From positions 49,288,858 through 49,352,857 of the forward strand of contig OZ022503.1 in the NCBI GenBank assembly GCA_963989385.1: a DNA stretch of 64,000 bases. The letters are read 5' to 3'. The notes below the pieces were generated by a model. It made no database searches. It saw only the letters and a list, made by a program, of their open reading frames with translations, and was not told the DNA's origin. Source of the DNA: Ctena decussata (Eukaryota; Mollusca; Bivalvia; Lucinida; Lucinidae). Below, one piece after another: positions 23,131-33,959 of this stretch (position 1 is its first letter; the number at the start of each line of letters is the position of its first letter). A program made the translations under genes and the position numbers.

Positions 23131-23237
23131 TACTTTACTCAGATCATACTGCGGGGATTTGTGTGTAAGCTGATCTGATATTTGTTGTTCGGAAATGCTA
23201 TATATGGCGCCTTTTACAAATCTCCATTGTCTTTAAA

Positions 23238-23397
23238 TGAGCCATGCCATGCAAAGAGGTCCTTAACGTATCTACCTACAGCCAAGACTTTAACCAATCT
23301 GAGAATGCTTGCAGTCAGAGTCCTCATGATCAATACCTGGTGTGTGCGGACTGCGCAGCATATGAGTTAAGCACCATTTTTCGCGTATCGCGGCTCA
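23238..23397. mobile_element. Degenerate family A element
   Basis: TGAGCCATGCCATGCAAAGA at left, TTTTTCGCGTATCGCGGCTCA at right; the internal TCTGAGAATGC…CAGTCAGAGTCCTCATGATC is a decayed version of the family core. Called by the right end and order of blocks. Confidence 0.55.
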
Positions 23398-23410
23398 AGA
23401 GAGTTCTTTG

Positions 23411-23528
23411 GGATACCCTAATGTGCTTAAATATTAGGGCACCTAAAATCTATTAATTTTCTATTTGGAGCAAATGGAAAATTAATGTTTTAGGTGTCCC
23501 AATGTTTAAGCATAAAATTAGGGCATTA
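23411..23528. mobile_element. Family F palindromic MITE, ~115 bp
   Basis: GGGCACCTAAAATCTATTAA … TTAATGTTTTAGGTGTCCC around a TTTCTATTTGGAGCAAATGG centre. Further copies: 43913-44016, 60970-61256, 61876-62031. Bases 23529-24311 show no gene. Confidence 0.82.
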
Positions 23529-24359
23529 TCAATTCAATTACATGTGCGGCATTAAGAATTTCATATTTTGAAACAGTACAACCTACAAAATCAGAATGAG
23601 CTATCAAATATAAACATAACAAATTCCATATGAAGCAGTGTATTTAGTCGGAGCTATGTACTACTTTTTTAAAGGGAAAAATGATTTCACAGTTAACTGA
23701 AATCATCCCTCGTTTCATATTTTAATAACTATAAAGAGAATCGCAATAGACATCGTTATTTTTTGTAACATTACATTGTTATAGAGAAACGGTATCGCAT
23801 TTAAATGAACTGTTCCTCGTTCCATGTTTTACATGTAATAGAATTATAGAGATTCGCAATATCAACCATGTTTTCTCTTTTTTTTAGATCAAGATTGTAA
23901 CATGACGTCCTGCTTTTTTATGTATCATGGTATTTAAATATTTCAACATACTATCCGACTTCCTATATCGAGCGCACGGCTTTATAAGTTCTAGTGTTCT
24001 TGGACCACAGTTCAGTTATTTTTGCATCAAGTGACATAGTCCTTTTATCGCTATTCTAATATGATTTAAATGGTCCTTTATCTCGCTTCCATAAAAACCA
24101 AATAGATAGTAAAAACGAGTCCTCAAGCATGAGCTATCATATTTCAGTTTTAAATGTCCAATAATAATGAGGAAAAAAAAAACGATATTAATTTTCAGCA
24201 TTTTTTTTTATTATTAAAACTGAAGTTAGAAAAGGTCATGACGGCACTAACGCTTGCGGCTTTATTTTAAGAAGTGTCTGAGACAGTTCCCCTTTCTGCA
24301 TCCAGGGAAGGTAAATCTCTATAAATTCTTCAAACTTATTCTTCCAAAGGGAATAAAAA

Positions 24360-25151
24360 TTATAATAACAATGTATTGAACCACTCTTATTTCAAATTTT
24401 CGGCCTTAGGCCTTCTTCAGGAAATTTGGAAACAATTATTTCAACTATGTGGCATCCATTTTGAAATCATGATATTTGCATCAGTAGTTGACAGGGGTAA
24501 CGTCACATCATTTCCTGTAAAGTTACTAATAAGTTGGCGTAACGTCAAATGACGTGACGTCACTTCCCGCCAAAACAGAGTACAAAACCACTATTCCAAC
24601 ATGCCATGGATATTAAGAGCAGAAGAACAACTCACACTTAAATAAATAAATAAATTTAAATAAATAAATGAATAAATGGAAAAAATATAAATAAATAAAT
24701 AAAAATTTTATATATATAAAAAAAAAAAAAAAAAATAATCATAATAATAATAATAACAGCAACAATAATAACAATAATGTATGTAGGAGATATATATCTA
24801 TATATACATTATTATTATTACTATTACTATTTTAATTATTATAATATTATTATAAAACAAAAAAACAAAAACTCTAAACTGTCCCCTGTCACAAAATAGC
24901 ATCCTCAAATCGTCTGCACTGCATTTAATTTAATTTTATATTGCATCCTTGTGGCATTTTAGTTTTAAGTTTCACTATCCACTGTTCCTCGGCTAACTGT
25001 CTGTATATGCGACCTTCTCGAAACATTCTTTGTAAGATGGAAACTCTTACATGCTGCTCCCCATGGCCTTCAAAATGTCTCATTATTGGTTTTTCAGCCT
25101 GCTGGCGGACGTCCCGTAGATGTTCATCTATTCGCTCTTTCAGTGTCCTCT
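24360..25151 (-). repeat. PLE pLTR arm, 3' (sense) copy
   Basis: Contains, in minus-strand order, the last ~75 codons of the GIY-YIG frame, a TA/ATT/AAAT-rich 3' region (24640-24860), CRE-like TGACGTCAC motifs near 24555, and the GGCC-UAA-GGCC hairpin at 24393-24428. It mirrors 27621-28413. Confidence 0.9.
24393..24428 (-). ncRNA. Hammerhead-core-like hairpin in the PLE sense arm
   Basis: Minus-strand RNA reads CUGAAGA-A-GGCC-UAA-GGCC-GAAA with outer CAAAUUU/AAAUUUG pairing. It resembles the CUGANGA…GAAA core of hammerhead ribozymes, which are known in PLE terminal repeats. However, one extra A precedes stem II, and the flanks pair with each other rather than forming separate stems I and III. 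Catalytic competence is unproven. Confidence 0.35.
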
Positions 25152-27534
25152 CAGTTTCTCCAACATACACAGTCTTGTCACATTTGCTGCAGATAAGGGC
25201 ATAAACAACGTTTCTATCCCTGCAACTCACGTTCTCAGCCGTCTTGTATTTGGCGTCTTTAGTCGAACTTCATACTTCATCTTTATGTATGGCATTGCAT
25301 ACCTTGCAGGAGCATGTGCTATCTGTCTGTTTCAATGCCTTGTTTGTCTTCCCATGAACCAGGGTATCAGCCAGATTTTTGTCCCGTCTGTACGCCACTA
25401 TTGGAGGCTTCTGGACCGCTTTAGCCATCTTATCGGACCTATGCAGCACAGGTAGGTGTTTTCTAACTATCTTATGGATGTCTGGCAGGTGTTTTGAAAA
25501 AGTAAGCACTAAGGGTACTCTTTCTTCTTTCTTTTCTTTGGTTTTCATATTAAGAAGGTCATCTCGTTCTAGGCTATCTACCTTTTGTAGCTGTTTTTCA
25601 ATAGCTTTACCACAATAGCCCCTTTTCCTCAATTGGACCTTCAACTCTTTTCTGTGTACTTGATAGTCCTCTTGTTTCTCACAAATTCTCCTTAGCCTTA
25701 ATCCAAGTCCATAAGCTAGGCCTGATTTTGTGCTTGGTGGGTGATTTGACGCCTTGTGCAGGTAGAGCTGTTTGTCAGTAGGTTTCCTGTGGAGACTAGT
25801 GTAGACCCTGCCATTCTCCAGGTGAACCCATGTGTCAAGAAATTCTATCTTCTCCCTACTGTATCTCAGCTCTATCTTGATGTTCCTGTGAATTCTATTG
25901 GCATACTCTGCAAATTCCTCCAATGTGTCCGAGCTACCCGTCCATAGACCAAACCCATCATCAATGAAGCGTTTGTAGAAAAGTGGTCGATCATGGTATT
26001 CCATCAACTTCTCGTCCCATTTCCTCATGTAACTGCAAGCAAAGTTCTTGCCAAGCTTTGAACCAATTGCAATGCCATTTGTCTGTTTGTAATGCTTGTT
26101 GCCAAGATTGAAGTTGTTGTTGTCCAAAACTACTTCTATCATCTTTAAGACCTCTTCTGTAGGAACTATGGATTTGGATCTGGAGTTGAGACCTTCTCTA
26201 CATGCTTCAAGACCTTCTTCTTTGGGTACAGATGGATAAAGCTTACAAACATCAAAACAGAACATGAATGTGCCCTCTGGCAAGGGTCCCTCTATCTCTT
26301 TCAAGGTGTTGATGAAATCTGTTGTATCCCTAATGTAACCGGGTGAGGTGATGACATACTCATTGAGTTCATACTCTGCCTACTCTGCAATCTTTTCTGT
26401 GGCTGTATTCATCCCATTGACAATGGTTCTCATTGGTGCATTACTCTTATGCAGTTTTGGGTTTCCCTTTAGTGAGCCTGCTTTCGGATACCGTGGTATT
26501 AAGAACTGCTTCATGTCTTGTGAGATGGAGCCATCCTTGAACATCTTGTTGACAAGCTTCTTAACTTCTCTCAGAGACCTTTTAGTCTGGTCATCTTCAG
26601 TCATAGTATAGGAGTCACTTTCTTCCATCTCTTTCTGGAGGCTTTCGACATACTTCACTTTATCAAGTACCACTATACCAGAACCTTTGTCTGCTGGTCT
26701 TATCACAATGTCATCATTATGTAAGAGTGATAGAAATGCATCATTTTCTTCTGGTGAGATGTTCAATTTCCCCACCTTCTTAAGGTTATTGATGATATCT
26801 GTCTTAACCATCTCAATGTACATATCCAGCCACATATCACGTCCTTTGTTTGGAGTGAAAGTGCTCTTTTTGGGCACCTTGAATTTCTCAAGTGGGTCGT
26901 TCTCATCTTCTTTGATCTGTGCCTCAGTACCTTCTTCATAGAAGAATTCTTTAAGTCGCATCCTACGCTCCCATTCTGAAAGGTCCGCCAGAAGTTTTAA
27001 TTTGTCAACCTTATGCCTGTCTGGGACGAACTTTAGCCCTCTGGATAACAGTGTTACTTGGCATTCAGTTAAGGGATGTTGGGATAGGTTAGTAACTGCC
27101 ACATTATCTGTTTTGGTCCTAGGTTTGGCCTGTGTATGAGTTGTTACTTCAGTGGCCTTTGATAACGAACATGTTCCAAATTTCATGCCATAAGGATCAG
27201 TCCGGTCACTGTCTGAGGTTCTATTCCTATTCTTTCTGTATTCTGTCTGCAATACAGCTGGTTTCCGACAGGAAGGTTTGCCTTTTGTGGTACCTCTGAG
27301 TTCAAACCAGTCCATCAGATCAGTTCTTGTCTTCTTATCATGTACTTCCAAAGCTGCCTCTTTTTCTTTCACTGAGTCATCCTGAAGCAAGTTAAAGTGG
27401 CAGTTCTTCAATATGAGGTGAACAGAGTTTGCATATGGTAAAGTTGTATTGTTGCCCTGTTTCTCACTGGCTCTGAAAATGTGGGTTAACCATCGCATGC
27501 TGGTGGCTAATTTTCTGGTAACTTTGATGTTCAT
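24925..27534 (-). pseudogene. PLE reverse transcriptase/GIY-YIG endonuclease, two in-frame stops
   Basis: One reading frame on the minus strand from ATG 27534 to TAA 24925 (~870 codons), interrupted by TAG at 26380-26382 and TGA at 25270-25272 without a frameshift. In order: N-terminal region with LSRGLKFVP and the PLE signature ADKGSGIVVLD; PKLHK block just before the first stop; RT motif A CFDVCKLYPSVP (D~428), TNGIAIGSKLG, motif C RFIDDGF (D~525/526), KIEFLDTWV; then the endonuclease with CSKC, VYVGET, ERIDEH and EEQWIVKLKT. In life it would reverse-transcribe PLE RNA and nick target DNA. Both stops could be C-to-T changes. Nothing else is broken, so another copy in the genome may be intact. 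The frame also opens ~28 codons upstream of the chosen ATG, up to a stop at the arm junction. Confidence 0.93.
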
Positions 27535-27620
27535 CTCGTATAGTGCTGATGCCGCATGTAACTCCGCTTCCGTTGCCCACGACTCTCGTCTGCCATCCAA
27601 ATGGGTCTGATTTGTTACTT

Positions 27621-28413
27621 AGAGGACACTGAAAGAGCGAATAGATGAACATCTACGGGACGTCCGCCAGCAGGCTGAAAAACCAATAATGAGACATTTT
27701 GAAGGCCATGGGGAGCAGCATGTAAGAGTTTCCATCTTACAAAGAATGTTTCGAGAAGGTCGCATATACAGACAGTTAGCCGAGGAACAGTGGATAGTGA
27801 AACTTAAAACTAAAATGCCACAAGGATGCAATATAAAATTAAATTAAGTGCAGTGCAGACGATTTGAGGATGCTATTTTGTGACAGGGGACAGTTTAGAG
27901 TTTTTGTTTTTTTGTTTTATAATAATATTATAATAACTAAAATAGTAATAGTAATAATAATAATGTATATATAGATATATATCTCCTACATACATTATTG
28001 TTATTATTGTTGCTGTTATTATTATTATTATGATTAAATTTTTTTTATATATATATATATATAAAAAATTTATTTATTTATTTATATTTTTTTCCATTTA
28101 TTCATTTATTTATTTAAATTTATTTATTTATTTAAGTGTGAGTTGTTCTTCTGCTCTTAATATCCATGGCATGTTGGAATAGTGGTTTTGTACTCTGTTT
28201 TGGCGGGAAGTGACGTCACGTCATTTGACGTTACGCCAACTTATTAGTAACTTTACAGGAAATGATGTGACGTTACCCCTGTCAACTACTGATGCAAATA
28301 TCATGATTTCAAAATGGATGCCACATAGTTGAAATAATTGTTTCCAAATTTCCTGAAGAAGGCCTAAGGCCGAAAATTTGAAATAAGAGTGGTTCAATAC
28401 ATTGTTATTATAA
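27621..28413 (+). repeat. PLE pLTR arm, inverted copy
   Basis: Reverse complement of 24360-25151. It encodes on the plus strand a headless piece of the endonuclease (about 27624-27845, stop TAA), so it is not an independent gene. Confidence 0.9.
28345..28380 (+). ncRNA. Hammerhead-core-like hairpin in the inverted PLE arm
   Basis: CTGAAGA 28353-28359, GGCC/GGCC stem 28361-28371, GAAA 28372-28375, outer CAAATTT/AAATTTG 28345-28351/28374-28380. Same reservations as for the sense-arm copy; here it is antisense to the RT frame. Confidence 0.35.
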
Positions 28414-30250
28414 ATCTCTATAGTTGTGACCATGTCTGTCATGAAATCATCGGCTTCAACAATTAAAAGCGTATTCCTCACAAAATCCATACAGTTGCTT
28501 ATGCGATAATGTCATTTTTAAGTTTCCCTATATTTAGTATAAAAGCAGCCGTCTTAGAAGGTCAATTGCATAATTTGAAAAGCGCTTGATACCATGATCT
28601 TCCTGAACAAGTTTGGTCATAATCCATAAGCTGTTCTTGCAATTCTTTTTTTTTTTTTTTCTTCATGCTTAACTTTTTCATTTGGCTTTCCGTAGTTTCG
28701 TCCTTCTGTGGTTCTATGGTTCCGCCCCCTTGACAGTAGGTACCTTGTGTGCGCAGCTCCTCCTACAATTTTTGAAGAATCATTCTAAAACTTTGCAGTC
28801 TTCTTTTTCATGGTCTATAAATGTACATGTGACTTAGAGGTTATGCTAAGATAAATTTTAACCACTTTTTGTCTTTGGTATTCAGATATCTAATCACAAA
28901 AGGTTAAACAGTCGCAGTCGTGGGTTAACATCGCTGACAACTTCTTGCAAGCCAAATAAAACAATAAGTTCTCTTTATTCTCAAAAGATATGCCATTTCC
29001 AGCTCTGTGTTCAACATGTGAGTCCTAGATCTGGTTTTATGCACTTTGAAAGAAATAACACCTTTCATATACTACAACAAAAATCGTCTCTAAATCTCAA
29101 TTTCATAGGTAATACCCGATTAGACAATACAGGCATCCATATCTATAGGGAAAGGAAGCGTGAAACATTCTGAAGTTGACGCTCATATCGTCTGTTGCTA
29201 TATTCAAGTAGCAACCAGCATACAATGAGGAATGCTTAAGAATTATCATGTTAATGTGACTGGTAGGTGATACCGAGTCAGCTCCGATTAAAATATCCTG
29301 AATGAAGTCTTCATAGCGACCGTTCCAAGGGGTAATGTCTGCTGCAGATACTTGTTGGTTGTCCGCTATTGACAAATTGTCTGTAAGTGTCCGCTTTGTA
29401 ACTTTAATACCTAACACGTTTCACTTTTTTCACCTTATTGGGTATGCGCTGTGCTTTGTGGCTATGTAGTTTCTGGGCAGCTTCATTACGTTTAAAGGCG
29501 GGTCATTATAATTAGCAGGTGGTGCTTGCTTCCCACAAACATCTTATCACACCTGTGTTTATTTATCTAATGGTTTCGGATATGTCATTGTTTCTGTCAT
29601 TTGCAAGTTCCGACTGAAGGTGTTAGTATACTTTTACTTTTGTAAGTGACACTATATATAACTGAAACAGCCATCTACACGTCATACCATTAAATATGCT
29701 CAGACTTGTTTGTCGGTCATCAGATAAAAGTTTCTTTTCAGAAACCAAAATTCTCTTGGGTTCTTTGTTTTAGAAACTATATAGGTCATTGATCATGTTA
29801 CGAAGTTAACGAGAGTGATATGACAGACAGATTGGTCTGCCTCTGGGACGATAAATACAATCTTGCATTTCGCAATACTAATTAGAATTGTCTCTCACGA
29901 AGTCCAAGTAACGGCACGTAATATTGAAATAACTAATTCCATTACGCTGTTTTCTCTGAAACGTTGTCTCTTGACCGATGAAAAGCATTTCATTGTTATT
30001 TTATGACAAGTGGGTCACACATAAAATTTTGGCTCATTTTATCTGCAAAATTTTACCTTCGTAAAACTGAAAATAACACCACTCGAACAGCCGTAATTAA
30101 TTAGTCCAAACATAGGGCACATATTTAACACCAGAGTATACGTCACACTGTAGCATGGGCAAAAATCTGAAATACGCGGCTATACAAAATGCCGTATAGT
30201 GTGCTTGGTTTAGATGCAGAGCAGAATTGTTTTTTAACAATTTGATATAC
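28414..30250. other. Flank of the PLE; possible host frame fragments on the minus strand
   Basis: The minus-strand frame 28490-28414 continues across the target duplication into 24311-24235 if the PLE is removed (about 51 codons to a TGA). A second minus-strand frame at 29417-29103 (105 codons, containing PWNGRYEDFIQD) has no recognised domain and no clear splice sites. Neither is called as a gene. Otherwise nothing is recognised. Confidence 0.3.
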
Positions 30251-30431
30251 ACTACTCAAAAAATTCAAACGAGCATCTAGTATTATTTCCATAGACGTCA
30301 GTGCAACGCATCTCCACTTTGAGAGTCATTTACTTCCGATCGACGAAGTCATAGATTTTTCCAACCATTTTCCAAAAAATTTTCAAGAGGTCGAGGTGTT
30401 TGAGCCTTAGAAGAGGGCTGACCGCAAGCAA

Positions 30432-30623
30432 TGGAACCGAAAAATTGAAGCGCATCCATGTATTGCCAAAAGAACAATCAGTACAAAGAAGATACTGGAA
30501 CCGAAAAATTGAAGCGCACCCATGTATTGCCAAAAGAACAATCAGTACAAAGAAGATAATGGAACCGAAAAATTGAAGCGCACCCATGTATTGCCAAAAG
30601 AATAATCAGTACAAAGAAGATAA
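30432..30623. repeat. Three tandem 64-bp units
   Basis: Units start TGGAACCGAAAAATTGAAGC at 30432, 30496 and 30560 and are nearly identical, indicating recent duplication. The minus-strand frame across them (30587-30330) is a by-product. Confidence 0.9.
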
Positions 30624-30744
30624 TGTTTGCCGTTTTCTTCAATTACAGAGGGCGAGTCCTGCATGTGCTATGTCCATCAGGTCACTCAGTCACTAGACGC
30701 TTCTATAAGAAATCAGTGTTGAAAAAGTGAGAAGGTCTTAAATT

Positions 30745-31510
30745 TGCGACAGTCTGCATGCTTAGTGATTAACCCAATCACGGTTGATAACTTTGCTGCA
30801 CTCTTTAATTGCACACCGGTGGATCGGTCGTCAGACTCTATGATGGCCCCGACCTAAAGCTATATATTTTAGTTGGTTGGGACCGGAGCCTTTTTGTCTG
30901 TTGCTTGCTCCACCGGGGCTCAACTGGTGACCTTCTTTTGCTTCAGATTTCCAGTGGGGTTGTTTGGCAGGACAGGGATCTCCACCTGTCAGACGGCCCG
31001 TTGTATCTGTTTAGTCCTCGTCTTTGCTTCTTCATGGTGTTGAAATTTGATTTATGTGTTTACCGTGATGATTCATTGACGAGTTAGAGGGTTATCATGC
31101 GAACCGAACAACCAACTCAATGTTTTGTACCACTTCAGTAACTGAGGGTGAGGTTGGGCCTGTAAAATCGATTTAAGCCCCCCAGTAATTCATTACTGAC
31201 CGTTCCAAGGCGGTAGTTCTGTTGTGGTTCTCTGTTGCCTGTTTTTGGTGTCAGAGTTTCTGTGATGTTTTACCTTATGTATGTTCTTATTATATTTGGT
31301 TCGGTTTGGGTTGCTGAGTGGCCACATTTTGGGAACAAGCTGCTCACTCGGTTGGCCATATGTTCTCTGTATCTTGATTATTTGTAATCTTAGTTGTTTC
31401 CAACTATGGTTTGAGGGCTGGATTTGGATTTTGATTGTTTCAGTTCCTGGTCTTTGCATACTTTTTACTTTTATTGCAAGAAACATCCTAGCAAAGGACG
31501 GTCAGGGATC
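30745..31510 (+). repeat. Family D dispersed repeat, longest-type copy 1
   Basis: Starts TGCGACAGTCTGCATGCTTA, as does the copy at 33960. Shared blocks follow: CCAATCACGGTTGA, AGACTCTATGAT, TATATATTTTAGTTGG, CAACTGGTG, the GAACCGAAC block, the ACCGTTCCAAGGCGGTA block, GCTGAGTGGCCAC and CAGTTCCTG. No ORF, tRNA head or terminal inverted repeat identified. In direct orientation with the 33960 copy, but too diverged to be read as an LTR pair. Confidence 0.75.
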
Positions 31511-31512
31511 CC

Positions 31513-31755
31513 TCTGATGACGACAACGCCTCCTCCCACTTCTGGGAGGAGGTAAAGACTTTCTTTGCGTCTAAAAACGTTCCTATTGTACATCATCCAT
31601 CTTACTCACCAGACCTGAGTCAGTGTGACATCGTTAAGAATATGCATTCTGGGAAGAAACATAATTACAGAAAATCTCTCAGTAGGGCTATATGCCAGTG
31701 TCTCAAACAGATACCAAAAACAGACCATTTAAAAAGGTTACAAAATACGTTTTAG
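31513..31755 (+). pseudogene. mariner-type (DD34D) transposase fragment
   Basis: The plus-strand frame beginning near 31516 contains DNASSH and then SYSPDLSQCD, with exactly 34 residues between the two aspartates, as in mariner transposases. IPK…F follows (C-terminal region). The usual segment after 'CD' (FFLFPKLK-like) is shortened, the catalytic domain's N-terminal half and the DNA-binding domain are absent, and a TAG ends the frame at 31753-31755. An inactive relic directly abutting family D. Confidence 0.85.
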
Positions 31756-31964
31756 TAAAGAGGAAATACCCTGAGCGTTTGCAATTTGATAAAATGCTTC
31801 AGTTAAGAAATCCATCCCTAATGACAGATCCTTTTGCAAGACACCCGTATTGGCACGAAACAATTTATAGCATTTATGATGATTTATGAAAATGACAATG
31901 AAATTCCGTCTCTTGACAATGGATGTCCACGCTTCGTTCCTATTACGATCTATTTTATCTATTC
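31756..31964. other. No feature recognised
   Basis: Short spacer between mariner and LINE fragments; no motif identified. Confidence 0.3.
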
Positions 31965-32395
31965 TATCCAATAACCTTGCAAGGTCGTTGGGGCACAACA
32001 ACTAACTTCGCAACAATCGTTTTCCACCTTGTCCTGTTTTCAGCTACTCTAGTCCATCCTTGTATAATCCTTGGTATTGTCTTTCCGCCTCATCATCTGT
32101 CTACCTCTTCTATTTTCCTTTCAGTGTGCCCTGTAGACTCGTCTTTGCTAAACCAGAAGCCCATGAGATATGGCCAAACCACCGTGATTTGTGTTTCTTG
32201 ACTTTGGGCAGGAGTCCGTCATATTGGCCAACGATTGCTTGGTTTTTTTCTGCGAACATAAACATTAGTAATGTGGTCCTTGTACGAAATGTTCAATAGC
32301 CTTCGGTACCATCTCATCTCAAAGGTCTGTGGTCTTTTCTTTAACTCTACTGTCAAGGTCTATAATTCACAGGCATACAGGTCAATCGCTATCTT
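31965..32395 (-). pseudogene. LINE (non-LTR retrotransposon) RT C-terminal fragment
   Basis: Minus strand: TLTVELKK, FEMRWYRRLLNISYKDH, LPKVKKHKSRWFGHI, WASGLAKTSLQGTLKGK, then RGRQMMRRKDN and APTTLQG, with several stops and a frame slip. This is the well-conserved tail found after the RT domain of LINEs in many invertebrates. Only the 3' end is present, as expected for 5'-truncated insertion. Clade not assigned. Confidence 0.82.
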
Positions 32396-33959
32396 TAATT
32401 ACCTCCTGGTGAATACATCTCCAATTGTACAGGTAAATATACGTCAAAACCTGGTGGAAATTTCGTGCACAGTATAACCTTAAAGCAGTGCCTTAATTCA
32501 AGTTTCACGTGCTCACTAAAAAGATAAAACATATTGATTCGTGTTAATACAGTTCTGAATACAAATAACTTACAAATGCGCAGTGAAAAAACTTCCCGCT
32601 TTGTTGCATACAAATTATTTTTCCGATCGTAAAAATCCGCGGGAGTATTTAATATCGTGACTTAAGAACTAAAAGCAGCCCCCCTCATGCATATTGCTTA
32701 AGAGTGAATCTCCTTCGTTCATATAAACCACTGAAACTACCAGCAAAGGTACAAATACTAATGCAATAATATATGTTTTATATGGTGCTTCATCTTGAAA
32801 ACTACAATGAGCATGTTAACTTAATAAGCCTTTCCCCTCATCTCTGAACAAGAGACTGGCCATATTTTGTCAACGTTGTAGGTAATATAAACATTACCAT
32901 TGTGACAGAAAGAGAATTTACTTCAGTTGTTTGACAGTTAGATCCTTTAGAAGCAAGGAAAGCACCAAAGTATTGTAACAGCGGACTCTGTTTGACTGAG
33001 CCTTTCATGGCCAGTAATGAAATGTGAAATGCCGGCAACGCCCGCTAGCACCAGCTTAAGTAGAATTCTAGTTCCAAAACGATTCCAAATAAACTAAGTG
33101 ATCCCAAAGGACCAGATATTATAAAATCGGCACTTTGATGAAGTACGAGGAGACGTCAAAAAGTCATACTAAAAAATAAAAAAAATAAAGAGTCCGCAAT
33201 AACCGATTATTCTTGTACATGTAATTTCAAACATTTCTATATAATGAAAAACTGCAATAAGACTAGAAATGGTTGTATTGCAATCGCAATCAAACATCTG
33301 CATAGGTTGTATGTTTGTGTACTGTCACATTACCGCTCTCAGTCTATGAGACAGATAGAAGGAAAGACTGCAGCACCAGGTCATCGATGTGCAGGTGATA
33401 ATAAAGTGCACGAGGAAAACCACCACAGGCGAGTGGTACGTTCTGAGCTGTCCCCACCGCCTCTATAATAATGCTATGATTAAACTGCAATCAGAACTTC
33501 ACAAAGAGCTTGAAATTGTTAGTCTTAAGATGGAAATACCAAAATGTTATGGATCTGGAAGCTACACATAATAGAGAGAAACGATCCCTGACAAGTGAGA
33601 GACAGGCGATTTGCCATCAGAGAAGTGATGTGGAAGATTCTAATGTTGAGACACACGAGTTAAATATCAACGGAAGAGAATAATACACCCGAGAGAACGA
33701 GACGAGATCTGCTTTAAAGAAGTCCTTGATAGCTTGATAGCGATTAGTGGAGACAGTATCTTAGTAAAATACTATTTTAACTTTGTAAAATTAATGATTA
33801 AATGAAATGATATCCTTATATTACCACATATGATAATGACAATTGTATGAAATCATCTAGAAATAATTAAACATGGAAAAATAATTTTCTGATTTATATT
33901 TAGCTGTAAGACATGATATTACACGAAATTTAAACGCATTGGCTATAACATAGATGTAA
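32396..33959. other. No gene recognised
   Basis: AT-rich. The frame at 33244-33468 has no known domain, start context or splice support. Confidence 0.35.

Larger units (their letters stand above)
24312..28422 (-). mobile_element. Penelope-like retroelement (PLE), near-complete, inverted pLTR arms
   Basis: The element spans about 24324-28410. A perfect 12-bp duplication TAAATCTCTATA lies at 24312-24323 and 28411-28422. The arms 24360-25151 and 27621-28413 are inverted copies (792 and 793 bp), nearly identical outside AT microsatellites, so insertion looks recent. The left arm contains the end of the endonuclease frame and the 3' region; the right arm is a reversed copy of the same segment. 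A 36-bp tail (24324-24359) lies between left duplication and arm; short extensions next to the terminal repeat are known for Penelope insertions. Orientation of the RT frame is minus. PLEs are known with direct or inverted terminal repeats. Confidence 0.92.

Noticed and set aside
27619..27845. Separate small endonuclease gene on the plus strand
   Set aside because: It is the reversed PLE arm; the frame lacks the N-terminal half of the GIY-YIG domain and a start.
29103..29417. 105-codon minus-strand frame as a host exon
   Set aside because: It reads like protein in places, but there is no domain, no convincing acceptor or donor, and no partner exon.
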